64,000 nt of DNA from GCA-002728855 sp036340635 (GCA_036340635.1 JAYYYF010000002.1:83305-147304); one strand, 5' to 3'; shown: positions 35,209 through 45,613, counted from the stretch's first letter. A program made the numbers and translations. Notes: generated from the letters alone by a model not told the origin.

Positions 35209-38010
35209 TTAAAACCATCTTCTTGAAAAAAGAGACATTAACTGATCAGGATCTATTGATAAAACAAATCTTATCTTTTGTTCGTAATTCTTATTATCAA
35301 TTTGCCAGCCTTCAGATGAATAAAAAGGGAAGTAAAGCTGTAGATAATCAGGTATAAAATTTATTCCAAGACCTGAGTCAAAAAAACCTTTTAAATTTGA
35401 TCCTTTATTTTTGATTGCCCCTACATCCATATAAAATTCTAAAACTTTCCATAGCCCCATGGTTAAATTTGAAGTAATCAAATAATCATTTGCCGAGGAA
35501 GTTTCAAATTTTGATTTGAACCCTCCTTCAGCCATCACAAATTGCTGACTAAAAATTCCTTTATCTTCTGATCTACCAAAATAATTGTAATTGAAGAGGT
35601 AGTCAGTTGGTCTGTTAAGATTGTAATCAAAATAATTAGTGTCAGTTCTATTGTGCCATAGAAATTTACCTATAAATAATCTAATACTAATTTGTCTACC
35701 GCTGGGGAAAAGTTTCCTGTAATCGGTAGTAAAATCTAATTTACCGAATCCATCAGAAATTTCTAGGTTACTTTTTGCAGTAAAATGTTTTATTGCCGTT
35801 TTATTTGAATACAAATATTTTGCACTTAAAACATTGTAATTTGGATTTACTTCAGGGGTTTTTAGATTTTCTCTAAAGACACTATAATAGAACAAACTAA
35901 ATACTTGTCCTTTGTTAGATCTAAAATCAGGAGTTCTTATAAACGTTGATATTCCAGGAACTATTACTCTATATCTTGAATTTAAATCATAATGATAACT
36001 ACTTGCATAGACATTTATTTGGGTACGATAATTTTTACTTTTTTCATTTAACAAATTAAATTGACCCTTTAGCGCTCCAACAATTGTTTCCTGATTAGTC
36101 GAGTATTCAGGCATCAGTTCAAATGTAAACTTTTTCATTTTAATTCCCTTATTATAAAACCTTGAGCCTATTGAAAAACCATCATAGTAGTTATAGTTAA
36201 TTATAGGGTTATAGTAGATCTGTTGTCTTTTTGGAGACTCGTGATCCTTAAAAAAATTAAATTGTATTGGTTTAATTTTTCTCTTAAGATATTTCCAGTT
36301 GTTATTTCTGTTAATTTCTGGAAATCTTAAACTAGGATTTATAGAAATATAATCAGAATCAAGATGTTTTAAAGTTATTTTGGTAGTATTTTTTTTTGGT
36401 TTTATCCACCATAAACCAACTAGGCTATCATTTCTTAATTGACCTATTGTATAAGGAAAAAAAGTCCCTTTTTTATTTAAGACCTCTATTGTTATACTAT
36501 CCTTTTTCAATTCAGCCTTTTCAATAGACAAGTCAAAAGATTTTCTTTTTCTGATATAATCATTAAAGAACCAACCAATATCTTTTTCAGTGTTGGAAAC
36601 AATAGATGTTTCAAAAGATGAATTTATAGGGTCTTTAACAAATTTTCTAATTCCTTTTTTTAGAATATTTTCACCTATATACTCTTCCAGATACCTTAAC
36701 CCTAAACCAGTATGGTATGGCGAGGCTATTCGCTCATTAAATCTGGTCAACTCATTTTTAGGTGTTATATCTGCTTGCTGAAGATTTGCACGTTGTACAA
36801 ATTCAGAATACAATAAAAAACCATCATTAAAATCAATCGTTGAAATATTGTATAATTTGATTATTCCAAGACTTGAAATCCTTCCTAAAAATTTTTGTTT
36901 TGGATGAAATTCTTCAATGTATTTTATTATCATATATGTCTGTAAGCCACTAACAATCCAGTGATTTTTTCTCAAGTCAATTGTTAATTTGCTGCTCAGA
37001 AAATAGTTTAAGTATGCTTTTAAGAAACTAATTTCATTGAGAAAGTCATCGCTGAAAGGCCTCAAGAAAGATGGTAGATCATTCAAACCATAATATGGAT
37101 TTTTTTCATAAACTATTTTTGAAACGAGTGTTGTGTTATAATTTTCTGTTTCTAAAAAAGAGTTTACAAACTCAATTATCTGAATTACATTTTCATTTAA
37201 ATCTTGTTCACTAAGGTTTTTTGTGTGGATATCTGTTAGTATTAGTTCACCTCTATTGTTTATTATTTTTTTAAACTCATTTTTATAACTTACTATTAGT
37301 TCTAATTCTTTTTTATTTTCCCCATAGAAACTTTTAATTACTCTTTCCTTGTCATCATAAATTTTTTCTCCAGTACTGTTAAGGTTTACATTTACATTCA
37401 AATTTTTTAAAACATCAAAACTTAAGGTATAATTTGCCGGATGAATGCTATTATCATCGAGATCCAAATTGCTATATTTCTTCCATTCACCTTCATAGTA
37501 AGGACTGATAGAGATGTACCAATACCTTAGATTAAATGTTTTCCCGTTTTCATTACCATAGCCTGTAAACTTGGAATCTGGAAGTTTTACAGAGTATTTT
37601 ATTTCAATTTTTAAGTCCTCATTTCTCTTTAAAGGTTCGTTAAGGATTATTTGAATTATATCTTGCTGATTAGATAATCTTTTCCAAACTATTTCTTTGT
37701 TATCTTTTTTTATATACTCAATAAGAGTATATCCGAGTTTATTTTTTGATGATAGATAAAAGCTTCTGTCATATTCTTCACCAAATCTTTTAGCTAGTGG
37801 AGTTTTACTATTTGAAAAAGAATTTGACCAATCATTCATATAGATTGTATCAATAATATTTTCAGTCGTATTTTTAAAGTAGATTATTTGATCGATATCA
37901 ATTTGTCCATTTTTTTCATCAAATTTTGCTTTAATATTGTAATCAATATCAACTTGACCAAATGAAACAAACATTATAAATAGAAAGAAATAAGTTAATT
38001 TTTTTTTCAT
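35209..38010 (-). CDS. Inactive M1-type peptidase domain fused to an outer-membrane beta-barrel
   Basis: A 933-residue exported protein with a signal peptide (about 1-18, cut before QVDID). Residues about 20-245 form the beta-sandwich of M1 gluzincins; about 260-490 is the catalytic-domain equivalent. Where active enzymes have HExxH then E 18 residues on, this protein has K331-A-Y-L-N335 and S354 in WIVSGLQTYM, so the zinc ligands and catalytic Glu are all lost. The region about 580-933 is rich in alternating aromatic strands ending in RRWF, an outer-membrane barrel. It may be a scaffold or binding protein. Four bases separate it from uvrA. Confidence 0.8.
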   Translation of the reverse strand: MKKKLTYFFLFIMFVSFGQVDIDYNIKAKFDEKNGQIDIDQIIYFKNTTENIIDTIYMNDWSNSFSNSKTPLAKRFGEEYDRSFYLSSKNKLGYTLIEYIKKDNKEIVWKRLSNQQDIIQIILNEPLKRNEDLKIEIKYSVKLPDSKFTGYGNENGKTFNLRYWYISISPYYEGEWKKYSNLDLDDNSIHPANYTLSFDVLKNLNVNVNLNSTGEKIYDDKERVIKSFYGENKKELELIVSYKNEFKKIINNRGELILTDIHTKNLSEQDLNENVIQIIEFVNSFLETENYNTTLVSKIVYEKNPYYGLNDLPSFLRPFSDDFLNEISFLKAYLNYFLSSKLTIDLRKNHWIVSGLQTYMIIKYIEEFHPKQKFLGRISSLGIIKLYNISTIDFNDGFLLYSEFVQRANLQQADITPKNELTRFNERIASPYHTGLGLRYLEEYIGENILKKGIRKFVKDPINSSFETSIVSNTEKDIGWFFNDYIRKRKSFDLSIEKAELKKDSITIEVLNKKGTFFPYTIGQLRNDSLVGLWWIKPKKNTTKITLKHLDSDYISINPSLRFPEINRNNNWKYLKRKIKPIQFNFFKDHESPKRQQIYYNPIINYNYYDGFSIGSRFYNKGIKMKKFTFELMPEYSTNQETIVGALKGQFNLLNEKSKNYRTQINVYASSYHYDLNSRYRVIVPGISTFIRTPDFRSNKGQVFSLFYYSVFRENLKTPEVNPNYNVLSAKYLYSNKTAIKHFTAKSNLEISDGFGKLDFTTDYRKLFPSGRQISIRLFIGKFLWHNRTDTNYFDYNLNRPTDYLFNYNYFGRSEDKGIFSQQFVMAEGGFKSKFETSSANDYLITSNLTMGLWKVLEFYMDVGAIKNKGSNLKGFFDSGLGINFIPDYLQLYFPFYSSEGWQIDNKNYEQKIRFVLSIDPDQLMSLFSRRWF

Positions 38011-38014
38011 TTAT

Positions 38015-40843
38015 TTATGCTGATTTAAGCTCTTTGAAAAGATATTTAGCTGTATGACTTGATTTTATTTTAGATAAATGTTCTGGTGTTCCATATCCAA
38101 TTATTTTTCCTCCATCTTTTCCTCCATTTGGACCAATATCAATAATGTAGTCCATTTGTTTTATCACATCCAGATTATGCTCTATTACTAGTACAGTATT
38201 TCCTTTGTCCACAAGTTTGTCTAATACACCTATTAATACTTTTATATCCTCAAAATGAAGACCCGTAGTTGGTTCATCTAATATATAAAAGGTTTTTCCT
38301 GTATCTTTTTTGGATAATTCAGAAGCTAATTTTATTCTTTGAGCTTCTCCTCCAGAAAGAGTTGTTGATGACTGACCTAAAGTTAAATATCCTAACCCTA
38401 CTTTCTTTATTGTTGAAAGTTTTCGAGAAAGATTAGGAATTGCATTAAAAAAAATACAGGCTTCATTGACTGTCATTTTTAAAACGTCATGGATAGATTT
38501 TCCTTTATATCGGATTTCAATTGTTTCTCGATTAAATCTTTTCCCATGACATTCTTCACACTCTATATGAACATCTGGAAGAAAATTCATTTCAATAACC
38601 TTTGTACCACCTCCTTTACAGTTTTCACACCTTCCTCCTTTAACATTAAAACTAAATCTACCTGGATTATAACCACGCTTTTTAGATTCAGTTGTTAACG
38701 AAAAAAGAGAACGAATTTCATTGAAAAAACCACAATATGTTGCAGGATTACTCCTTGGGGTTCTTCCTATTGGACTTTGATTGACATTAACAACTTTGTC
38801 AATATGTTCTAGTCCCTTTATTTTTTCAAATGGCAAGGGTTTCTTTAATGATTTATATAAGTGAGAACTTAGGACGGGATAAACTGTTTGATTTACGAGA
38901 CTAGATTTTCCACTTCCGGATACACCTGTAACTCCAATTAACAATCCTAAAGGGAATTCCACGTTTATTTTTTTTAAATTATTTCCAGAACATCCTTCAA
39001 TTATAAACCTTTTGCCATTACCGGATCTCCTTTTTTTCGGCAAATCAATCTTCTTTATATTTCCTAGATATTTTCCTGTCAAACTATTTTGTTTTTTGAT
39101 AAAATTGGGAGTTCCTTGAGAAACAATTTGACCCCCATTTTTTCCAGCAAATGGACCAAGATCAATTATATGGTCTGATTTAAGCATCATTTCTTTGTCA
39201 TGTTCAACAACTATAACTGAATTTCCAATATTTCGAAGGGATTTTAAACTGTCAATTAATTTTTCATTATCCTTTTGATGAAGACCGATTGTTGGCTCAT
39301 CCATTATGTATAGAACACCTGTCAGTTGAGAACCAACTTGAGTTGCAAGTCTAATTCTTTGACTTTCTCCTCCAGAAAGGGATTTAGTAGGTCTACTTAA
39401 TTTAAGATAATCTAAACCCACATTTAATAAGAAGTTTAGCCGTCTAATAACTTCGTTTATTATTTCTCTAGATATTATCAATTCTTTATCAGAGAGCCCT
39501 TGGTTAAGCCTAGAGAACCATTTGTAAAGATCTTTAAGATCCATTTTAGAAATTTCTATTATATTTTTTTTATCAATTTTAAAATACCTAGCCTCTTTTT
39601 TAAGTCTTGATCCTTCACATTCTCCACATATATTTTCATCCATAAAAGAGGAAGCCCATCTTCTAATATTTTTAGATTCTGTATTATTGTATTGTGATTT
39701 AATGAAATTTTCAATTCCTTCAAAATCTATCTTATATTCTCTTTTGACTCCTAAAGATTTTGTGGTTATTGAGAACTTTTCTTGGCCACCTTTTAAAATT
39801 ATTTCTAGGGCTTCTTTTGAGATGTCTTTAATCATTGTGGAAAGAGAAAAGTTGTATCTTTTGCTTATAGATTCAATTTGTTTATATATCCAATTATTTT
39901 TTTTATCTCCTAAAGGGATTATTCCTCCACCTGAGATAGATTTATTTACATCAGGGATTATTTTCTGTCTATTGATTTCAAAAAGAACCCCTAATCCTTT
40001 ACATTTTTGGCACATTCCTTTTGGCGAATTGAAAGAAAACGTATTTGGTTCAGGCTTATCATAAGAAATTCCTGATTCAAAACAAATCAGATTTTTACTA
40101 AAATATCTATTTTCATTATTTTCTAATTCAAGAATCAGCAATGAGTTATTTCCCATTTCCAATCCTGTTTTTATTGATTCAAATAATCTAGATTTTTTTT
40201 GATTTTTAATAACTTGTATTTGATCAATTATAAGTTCAATGCTATGAGTTTTGTATCTATCTAATTCTAAACCAGGCTTTAAGCTAGTAATTTTGTTGTT
40301 AATTCTAACTTTTATGTATCCCTGTTTTGACAAAGTTTGAAATAACTCTCTATAATGACCCTTTCTTGATTTAATTATAGGAGCCATAATTATTATATTT
40401 TTTCCATTGTATTGGTCTTCAATCAAATTATTTATTTGTTCATCAGTGTAGCTTATCATTTTTTTATTAGAAATATAACTATAAGCCGTACCTATTCTTG
40501 CATAAAGTAGCCTAATATAATCATATAGCTCAGTAATAGTACCAACAGTGGATCTTGGGTTTTTAGATGTAGTTTTTTGTTCTATAGCAATAACTGGTGA
40601 TAGGCCATCAATTTTTTCAACATCCGGCCTTTCGAGATTACCTATAAACTGTCTAGCATAAGCCGAAAATGTTTCTATATATCTTCTTTGTCCCTCAGCG
40701 TATATAGTGTCAAAAGCAAGTGAAGATTTGCCACTGCCAGACAGACCAGTTAAAACAACAAGTTTTTCACGAGGTATTTTTACGCTAACATTTTTTAAGT
40801 TATGTACTCTCGCAGCTCTAACATCTATTGGTTTTTTGATCAT
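38015..40843 (-). CDS. uvrA: Excinuclease ABC subunit A
   Basis: The damage-sensing ATPase of nucleotide excision repair, 942 residues. NBD1 has Walker A GLSGSGKSS at about 33-41, two zinc-finger CxxC sets (CQKCKGLG near 280 and CENCKGGG near 735), LSGGESQRIRLA for signature I, and the second Walker A GVSGSGKSS near 645 with LSGGEAQRIKLA. Both ATPases look intact. Length and order match bacterial UvrA. It stands just downstream of ggt on the same strand and just upstream of the pseudo-M1 gene. Confidence 0.98.
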   Translation of the reverse strand: MIKKPIDVRAARVHNLKNVSVKIPREKLVVLTGLSGSGKSSLAFDTIYAEGQRRYIETFSAYARQFIGNLERPDVEKIDGLSPVIAIEQKTTSKNPRSTVGTITELYDYIRLLYARIGTAYSYISNKKMISYTDEQINNLIEDQYNGKNIIIMAPIIKSRKGHYRELFQTLSKQGYIKVRINNKITSLKPGLELDRYKTHSIELIIDQIQVIKNQKKSRLFESIKTGLEMGNNSLLILELENNENRYFSKNLICFESGISYDKPEPNTFSFNSPKGMCQKCKGLGVLFEINRQKIIPDVNKSISGGGIIPLGDKKNNWIYKQIESISKRYNFSLSTMIKDISKEALEIILKGGQEKFSITTKSLGVKREYKIDFEGIENFIKSQYNNTESKNIRRWASSFMDENICGECEGSRLKKEARYFKIDKKNIIEISKMDLKDLYKWFSRLNQGLSDKELIISREIINEVIRRLNFLLNVGLDYLKLSRPTKSLSGGESQRIRLATQVGSQLTGVLYIMDEPTIGLHQKDNEKLIDSLKSLRNIGNSVIVVEHDKEMMLKSDHIIDLGPFAGKNGGQIVSQGTPNFIKKQNSLTGKYLGNIKKIDLPKKRRSGNGKRFIIEGCSGNNLKKINVEFPLGLLIGVTGVSGSGKSSLVNQTVYPVLSSHLYKSLKKPLPFEKIKGLEHIDKVVNVNQSPIGRTPRSNPATYCGFFNEIRSLFSLTTESKKRGYNPGRFSFNVKGGRCENCKGGGTKVIEMNFLPDVHIECEECHGKRFNRETIEIRYKGKSIHDVLKMTVNEACIFFNAIPNLSRKLSTIKKVGLGYLTLGQSSTTLSGGEAQRIKLASELSKKDTGKTFYILDEPTTGLHFEDIKVLIGVLDKLVDKGNTVLVIEHNLDVIKQMDYIIDIGPNGGKDGGKIIGYGTPEHLSKIKSSHTAKYLFKELKSA

Positions 40844-40908
40844 TTGATAGGTGAATTTTGCAAAATTAGTGTTTTATCTAAAAAATCCACCATTTAGTTA
40901 ATATGTAT

Positions 40909-42579
40909 TTAGTAAATAAAAGCGGCTGCATCATCACCTCTTGGATCTGCTCCTGCTGATATAAATCCATCAGCATCAATCATAATAGCATCTACTCTCC
41001 CAATACTTCTTATGTACTCAGATTTTATATCATATCCTTTAGTTTGAAGACTTTCTATTAGCTCTTTTTTAAACCTGTCTTTTTCAAACTCAATTTTTTC
41101 AGGAATCCATTGATGATGAAATCTAGGAAAATCAACAGCATCTTGGATACCCATTTCAAATTCATACGCATTAAGAATCACTTGAAATACAGATGTAATT
41201 ATTGTTGATCCTCCAGGTGTTCCTAGAATCATGTAAAGAGAGTCATTTTTTTCTACAATAGTTGGGGTCATTGAACTTAGCATTCTTTTTTTAGGCTGAA
41301 TGGAATTTGCTTTTCCACCAATTAAACCAAACATGTTTTGAGTTCCAGGTTTACTGCTAAAATCATCCATTTCATTGTTTAGGAAAAAACCGAATTTTTC
41401 AACATAAACTTTAGACCCATAACTTGCATTGAGTGTTGTTGTAACAGAAATGGCATTTCCAAATTGATCTAAAATAGAAAAATGAGTAGTTTCTTCACTT
41501 TCCTGCCAAGAAACTATTTCTCCGGGATTAATTTTTGAAGATTTTGTAGCTTTTGAAAAAGTAAAGTCTTTCATTCTACTTTCTAAATAAGATTCATTAA
41601 TTAAACTATCTATCGGAATATTAATAAAATCAGGATCACCCAGGAATTTACTTCGATCAGCATAAGATCTTCTTTCAGCTTCAATCATTAATTGAATTGT
41701 TTTTTCATTATTATTACCAAATTCTTTAATTGGATATTTTTCTATCGATTTAAGCATTTGAGCAAGGCATATACCTCCACTTGAAGGAGGAGACATAGAA
41801 AAAATATTAAGGTCCTTATATTTAAATTTTATGGGCTCTCTCCACTTAGGCTCATATGCTGCTAAATCTTCTAAATCAATAATTCCACCACTTTCTTTAA
41901 TTTCCTGAACTATACTTTTTGCTATTTCTCCCTCATAAAATGCCTTTTCACCTTTATCAGAAATTAACTTTAAGGCGTTTGCAAAAGCAATGTTTTTTAT
42001 AGTATCACCTTTTTCAAATTTTTTTGCAAAAAATGTATTTTCTCCGTTAACTTCTATAAAATCAGAACGTTTACTTTGAAGGCTTGATTTTTGACCTTCA
42101 GTAACAATAAATCCATTTAAAGCTAATTCTATTGAAGGTTTAATTAAATCCTGCATAGGCATTGTTCCAAACCTTCTATGTATTTCAAAAAGACCTGCTA
42201 CAGTTCCGGGTACGCCAACAGCTAGACCCCCTTTTATGCTTTTGTCAGGAATTACTTCACCTGATTCGTTTTGAAACATTTTTTCATATGCATTAAGGGG
42301 TGCCATTTCTCGATAATCTATTGAACCAGTTTCACCATTTTTTTTACGATAAACCATAAATCCACCTCCAGAAATATTACCTGCATTAGGGAAACATACA
42401 GAAAGAGCAAAATTTGTAGCAATCATTGCGTCAAAAGCTGTTCCACCTTTTTTAAGAATTTCAACACCAATTTTTGACGCTTCAATTCTAGCTGAAACAA
42501 CAGCTGCTTTAGGAGTATCTATTTTTTTGTTGCAGGATGTAAAGATTAAAATAGCTAGTAAATACAAAGATTTTTTCAT
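40909..42579 (-). CDS. ggt: Gamma-glutamyltransferase lipoprotein
   Basis: An N-terminal nucleophile hydrolase that cleaves gamma-glutamyl bonds such as glutathione. The 556-residue precursor has a lipoprotein signal ending in FTSC at residue 16, a large chain, and the autoprocessing site in EETTHFSI, with the second T the nucleophile. GGSTIITS near the C-terminal end is the glycine loop and the ending ADPRGDDAAA is characteristic. It should act in the periplasm. It lies 11 bases after the ACP phosphodiesterase gene and precedes uvrA. Confidence 0.95.
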   Translation of the reverse strand: MKKSLYLLAILIFTSCNKKIDTPKAAVVSARIEASKIGVEILKKGGTAFDAMIATNFALSVCFPNAGNISGGGFMVYRKKNGETGSIDYREMAPLNAYEKMFQNESGEVIPDKSIKGGLAVGVPGTVAGLFEIHRRFGTMPMQDLIKPSIELALNGFIVTEGQKSSLQSKRSDFIEVNGENTFFAKKFEKGDTIKNIAFANALKLISDKGEKAFYEGEIAKSIVQEIKESGGIIDLEDLAAYEPKWREPIKFKYKDLNIFSMSPPSSGGICLAQMLKSIEKYPIKEFGNNNEKTIQLMIEAERRSYADRSKFLGDPDFINIPIDSLINESYLESRMKDFTFSKATKSSKINPGEIVSWQESEETTHFSILDQFGNAISVTTTLNASYGSKVYVEKFGFFLNNEMDDFSSKPGTQNMFGLIGGKANSIQPKKRMLSSMTPTIVEKNDSLYMILGTPGGSTIITSVFQVILNAYEFEMGIQDAVDFPRFHHQWIPEKIEFEKDRFKKELIESLQTKGYDIKSEYIRSIGRVDAIMIDADGFISAGADPRGDDAAAFIY

Positions 42580-42590
42580 TTCAATTTATT

Positions 42591-43202
42591 TTAGGTATCA
42601 TTTGGTAAAAACTCTTTATTCAAAAAATCTATTTGTTTTTCAGAAAAATACTTAATGTCTTTAAAAAACATAAAAAAATCTTTTTCAAAAGAGCTGTAGT
42701 TATCTTTGAGATCTTTAATAGAACAATACATATTTGACTCAAATTTAGTTCTAGAGTCCATCTTATAAAGAATATTTTCAACTCCATCCATTGAAGCGTA
42801 ATGAAGGAACCAGTTTTCTGTTTTCAACTTAGTTAAAAAACTTAAAATTTTATTAGGAATATAATTTTTAAAGGAAAGCATGTTCTTTATAAAAGTATTA
42901 TTGTAATGAGATAAAGTTTCACAATGAAATTTATCCCAATTAAGCGCCAAAAAATGATCATAATAGATATCTATAATTACGCGGCTATAGTGCCTGAATT
43001 TAGGAAACAACTTTGAAACATTTTTCTTGAAAATTAGATGATTATCTGTATAGTGATCTATTGCCCTATGAAGTAAAATACCTCTAATTATTTTAGCAGG
43101 ATATGACAAATATTTTTTTCCTTTCACTGAATCAGCTATAAAGTTTCCAACAGATAGAGGTATGTCATTTCCTGATAAATAAGCATGTGCAAGATAATTC
43201 AT
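42591..43202 (-). CDS. Acyl carrier protein phosphodiesterase-like protein
   Basis: A 203-residue member of the AcpH family, whose E. coli member removes phosphopantetheine from acyl carrier protein. The N-terminus MNYLAHAYLSG, GNFIADSVKG with a metal-ligand aspartate, RGILLHRAIDHYTD with histidines and aspartate, and DIYYDHFLA are the family motifs, placing it in the HD-like metal-dependent fold. It is divergent from glmM and just upstream of ggt on the same strand. The assigned reaction is by family only. Confidence 0.88.
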   Translation of the reverse strand: MNYLAHAYLSGNDIPLSVGNFIADSVKGKKYLSYPAKIIRGILLHRAIDHYTDNHLIFKKNVSKLFPKFRHYSRVIIDIYYDHFLALNWDKFHCETLSHYNNTFIKNMLSFKNYIPNKILSFLTKLKTENWFLHYASMDGVENILYKMDSRTKFESNMYCSIKDLKDNYSSFEKDFFMFFKDIKYFSEKQIDFLNKEFLPNDT

Positions 43203-43296
43203 TCCCTAAATTTAGTTCTCTTTTTTTATTTCAAACTTAGAAATAGAATTTATTGTCACAAATCTAAAATAAAAGTTGTCGTATCTTTACACAGAG

Positions 43297-44682
43297 ATGC
43301 CTCTAATTAAATCAATTTCTGGGATTCGAGGGACTATTGGTGATAAAACAAATGAAAACCTTACCCCTTTAGATGTAACTTCTTTTACAACAGCTTTTGG
43401 AGAATGGGTTAAATCAAAATCAGATGTTAATCCTTATAGAATTGTCGTTGGCAGAGATGCAAGAAAATCTGGAGAAATGATTAATTCTATTGTAAATAAT
43501 GCTCTAATTGGACTTGGAATTGATGTTATTGACCTTGGTTTATCTACAACACCAACTGTTGCAATGATGGTTTTAAGTAAGAATGCTAGCGGGGGTATTG
43601 TCATAACAGCTAGCCATAATCCAAAGGAATGGAATGCTTTAAAATTTCTCAATAATGAAGGTGAATGTTTAGACGCTCCCTCTATTTTAGACGTAATAAA
43701 AAGATCAGAAAGTAAAAATTTCAATTTTTCAAAAATTAATGAATTGGGCAGTATTATTCAAATAAAAAATGCCATTGATAGTCATATCTCTTCAATTTTA
43801 AATCTTCCAATTATAAACACTAAACTTATTAGAGACAGAAAATATAAAGTTGTTGTAGATGCTGTTAACTCTTCTGGAGGCATTGCAATACCAAAAATTC
43901 TATCTCTTTTTGAAATTGAAGTTATTAAGATAAATTGTGAGCCAGATGGAAATTTTAGTCATGATCCAGAGCCTTTGGAAAAAAATTTAAAGAGCTTAAC
44001 CAAAGAAGTAATAAAGCAAAAAGCTGATTTTGGTATTGCTGTTGACCCTGATGTTGATCGATTGGCTTTTGTAGATGAAAACGGCTCTTATTTTGGAGAG
44101 GAATATACTCTTGTTGCTTGTGCTGATTATGTGCTAAGTAAGAAATCTGGAAATACCGTTTCCAATCTCTCCTCAACAATTGCTTTATCTGATGTAACGA
44201 AAAAATACAATGGCACTCATTATTCCAGTAAAGTAGGAGAGGTTAATGTAGTTGAAGAAATGAAATTAAGAAAAGCTGTAATAGGGGGCGAGGGAAATGG
44301 AGGTATTATTTACCCTGATCTCCATTATGGCAGGGATGCATTGATTGGAGTTGCCCTTTTTTTGTCTTTGATTGCTGAAAAAAACATTAAAGTTTCCAAG
44401 TTAAAATCTAGCTATCCTTTATATTTTATGTGTAAACAAAAAGTCAATTTTGATTCAAAAATCAACATTGAATCTATTTTTACATCATTAAAGAAAAAGT
44501 TTAATGCATTTAAAATAATAACTATAGATGGCATTAAAATTTATTTTAAAGACTCATGGATTCATCTCAGAAAATCAAATACTGAGAGTATTATAAGAAT
44601 TATTTCAGAAGGGAAGAGTAAAAATGTTGCAGAAAAAATCGCAAAAGAATTTGTAGAAGAAATCAGTAAAAAAATGGACTAA
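43297..44682 (+). CDS. glmM: Phosphoglucosamine mutase
   Basis: GlmM turns glucosamine-6-phosphate into glucosamine-1-phosphate for peptidoglycan and lipid A. From ATG 43297 the 461-residue protein has MPLIKSISGIRGT, the catalytic S106 in TASHNPKEWNALKF, the metal loop DPDVDRLAF and the sugar-binding GEGNGG. A TTG at 43276 gives seven extra residues that do not match the family, so ATG is used. A related phosphomannomutase is possible, but the N-terminal block and length fit GlmM of Bacteroidota. Its stop interlocks with that of the next gene at 44679-44682. Confidence 0.92.
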   Translation: MPLIKSISGIRGTIGDKTNENLTPLDVTSFTTAFGEWVKSKSDVNPYRIVVGRDARKSGEMINSIVNNALIGLGIDVIDLGLSTTPTVAMMVLSKNASGGIVITASHNPKEWNALKFLNNEGECLDAPSILDVIKRSESKNFNFSKINELGSIIQIKNAIDSHISSILNLPIINTKLIRDRKYKVVVDAVNSSGGIAIPKILSLFEIEVIKINCEPDGNFSHDPEPLEKNLKSLTKEVIKQKADFGIAVDPDVDRLAFVDENGSYFGEEYTLVACADYVLSKKSGNTVSNLSSTIALSDVTKKYNGTHYSSKVGEVNVVEEMKLRKAVIGGEGNGGIIYPDLHYGRDALIGVALFLSLIAEKNIKVSKLKSSYPLYFMCKQKVNFDSKINIESIFTSLKKKFNAFKIITIDGIKIYFKDSWIHLRKSNTESIIRIISEGKSKNVAEKIAKEFVEEISKKMD

Positions 44683-45590
44683 TTGTCTTGGCTGGGATAA
44701 TTCCATTTTGGTCTGATCATTGGATCAATATTTTTAAATCGGTTGTGCGACCACAAATATTGACTTGGATCTTTGTAAATCTGCTTTTCAACTAAATTAA
44801 AAAAAGTCTTAGTTATTTGATAATCCTCAGTTTCTTTTGGATTAGCTGAAACAACCTTAAATGTAGTTTCATAATAACCTCTTTTAACTCTAGTTATTTC
44901 AGCAAAAACAACTGCTAAGTCTAATTCCTTAGCAAGTTTTTCTGCACCTAAAAAAACAGGCGTATTTATTCCTAAGAATTTAAGATAAAATGAGTTTGGT
45001 TTTATCCGAGGAGATTGATCACTAGCAAACCCATATATAGCTTTATGCTTCTTTTTTGAGTGTTCTTTAATAGTGTTAATAGCTTTATATCTAGAAATAA
45101 CTTCAGCATTGTGCTTTTTTCTTATTTTTTTTACAAGCCTATCAAAATATTTGTTTGTTACAGGGGTGTATACTCCATATCCTTTATAGTTTTTTACATG
45201 ATACCCCAAGGACAACATCCACTCCCAGCTAGCATAATGGGCACACATTATAATTATATTTTGATCCTTTTTTTCAAATGGAGTTAAAGCTTTAATATTA
45301 TTAAATTTAAATCTATGCATCATATCTTTTTTACTAATCAAGAGTGATTTAGCCATTTCTAAAAAGACATCTGTCATGTGCTTATAGTTATTTTTCTCAA
45401 GCAATGCAATTTCTTTTTTTGTCATCTTAGGAAAAACTAGCTTTAAATTTTTTCTGATAACTTTTTTTCTATAAGAAAAAAAATAAAGTAAATAAGATAT
45501 TATATCTGAGAATATATAAAAGATTTTGAATGGAAGAGAGGCAACTACCAAAATCAAAGGATATAGTATAAAATAAGTTAGCCTTTGCAA
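44679..45590 (-). CDS. LpxL/HtrB-like lysophospholipid or lipid A acyltransferase
   Basis: An inner-membrane acyltransferase of 303 residues. An N-terminal hydrophobic anchor (about 5-39) is followed by the HX4E catalytic motif H118-YASW-E123 in MCAHYASWEW, and by the ASDQSPRIK and PVFLGAEKLA blocks that bind the acyl donor and lipid. It should add a secondary acyl chain to lipid A or a related lipid. The start is TTG at 45590; the first internal methionine is near residue 56, past the membrane anchor. It is divergent from the rhomboid gene, with overlapping promoters in the gap. Confidence 0.91.
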   Translation of the reverse strand: MQRLTYFILYPLILVVASLPFKIFYIFSDIISYLLYFFSYRKKVIRKNLKLVFPKMTKKEIALLEKNNYKHMTDVFLEMAKSLLISKKDMMHRFKFNNIKALTPFEKKDQNIIIMCAHYASWEWMLSLGYHVKNYKGYGVYTPVTNKYFDRLVKKIRKKHNAEVISRYKAINTIKEHSKKKHKAIYGFASDQSPRIKPNSFYLKFLGINTPVFLGAEKLAKELDLAVVFAEITRVKRGYYETTFKVVSANPKETEDYQITKTFFNLVEKQIYKDPSQYLWSHNRFKNIDPMIRPKWNYPSQDN

Positions 45591-45604
45591 GAGATAAATT
45601 TTTT

Positions 45605-45612
45605 CAAAGATA
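45605..45612 (-). promoter_or_regulatory. Possible -7 element for the acyltransferase
   Basis: Reads TATCTTTG on the minus strand, a match to TAnnTTTG, about 15 bases ahead of the TTG start at 45590. It lies one base from the opposite-facing element of the rhomboid gene. No clear -33 TTG is seen. Confidence 0.45.
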
Positions 45613-45613
45613 C

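Noticed and set aside
39687..40064. Open frame of 125 codons opposite uvrA
   Set aside because: Antisense to a conserved UvrA domain including a zinc finger; no independent support.
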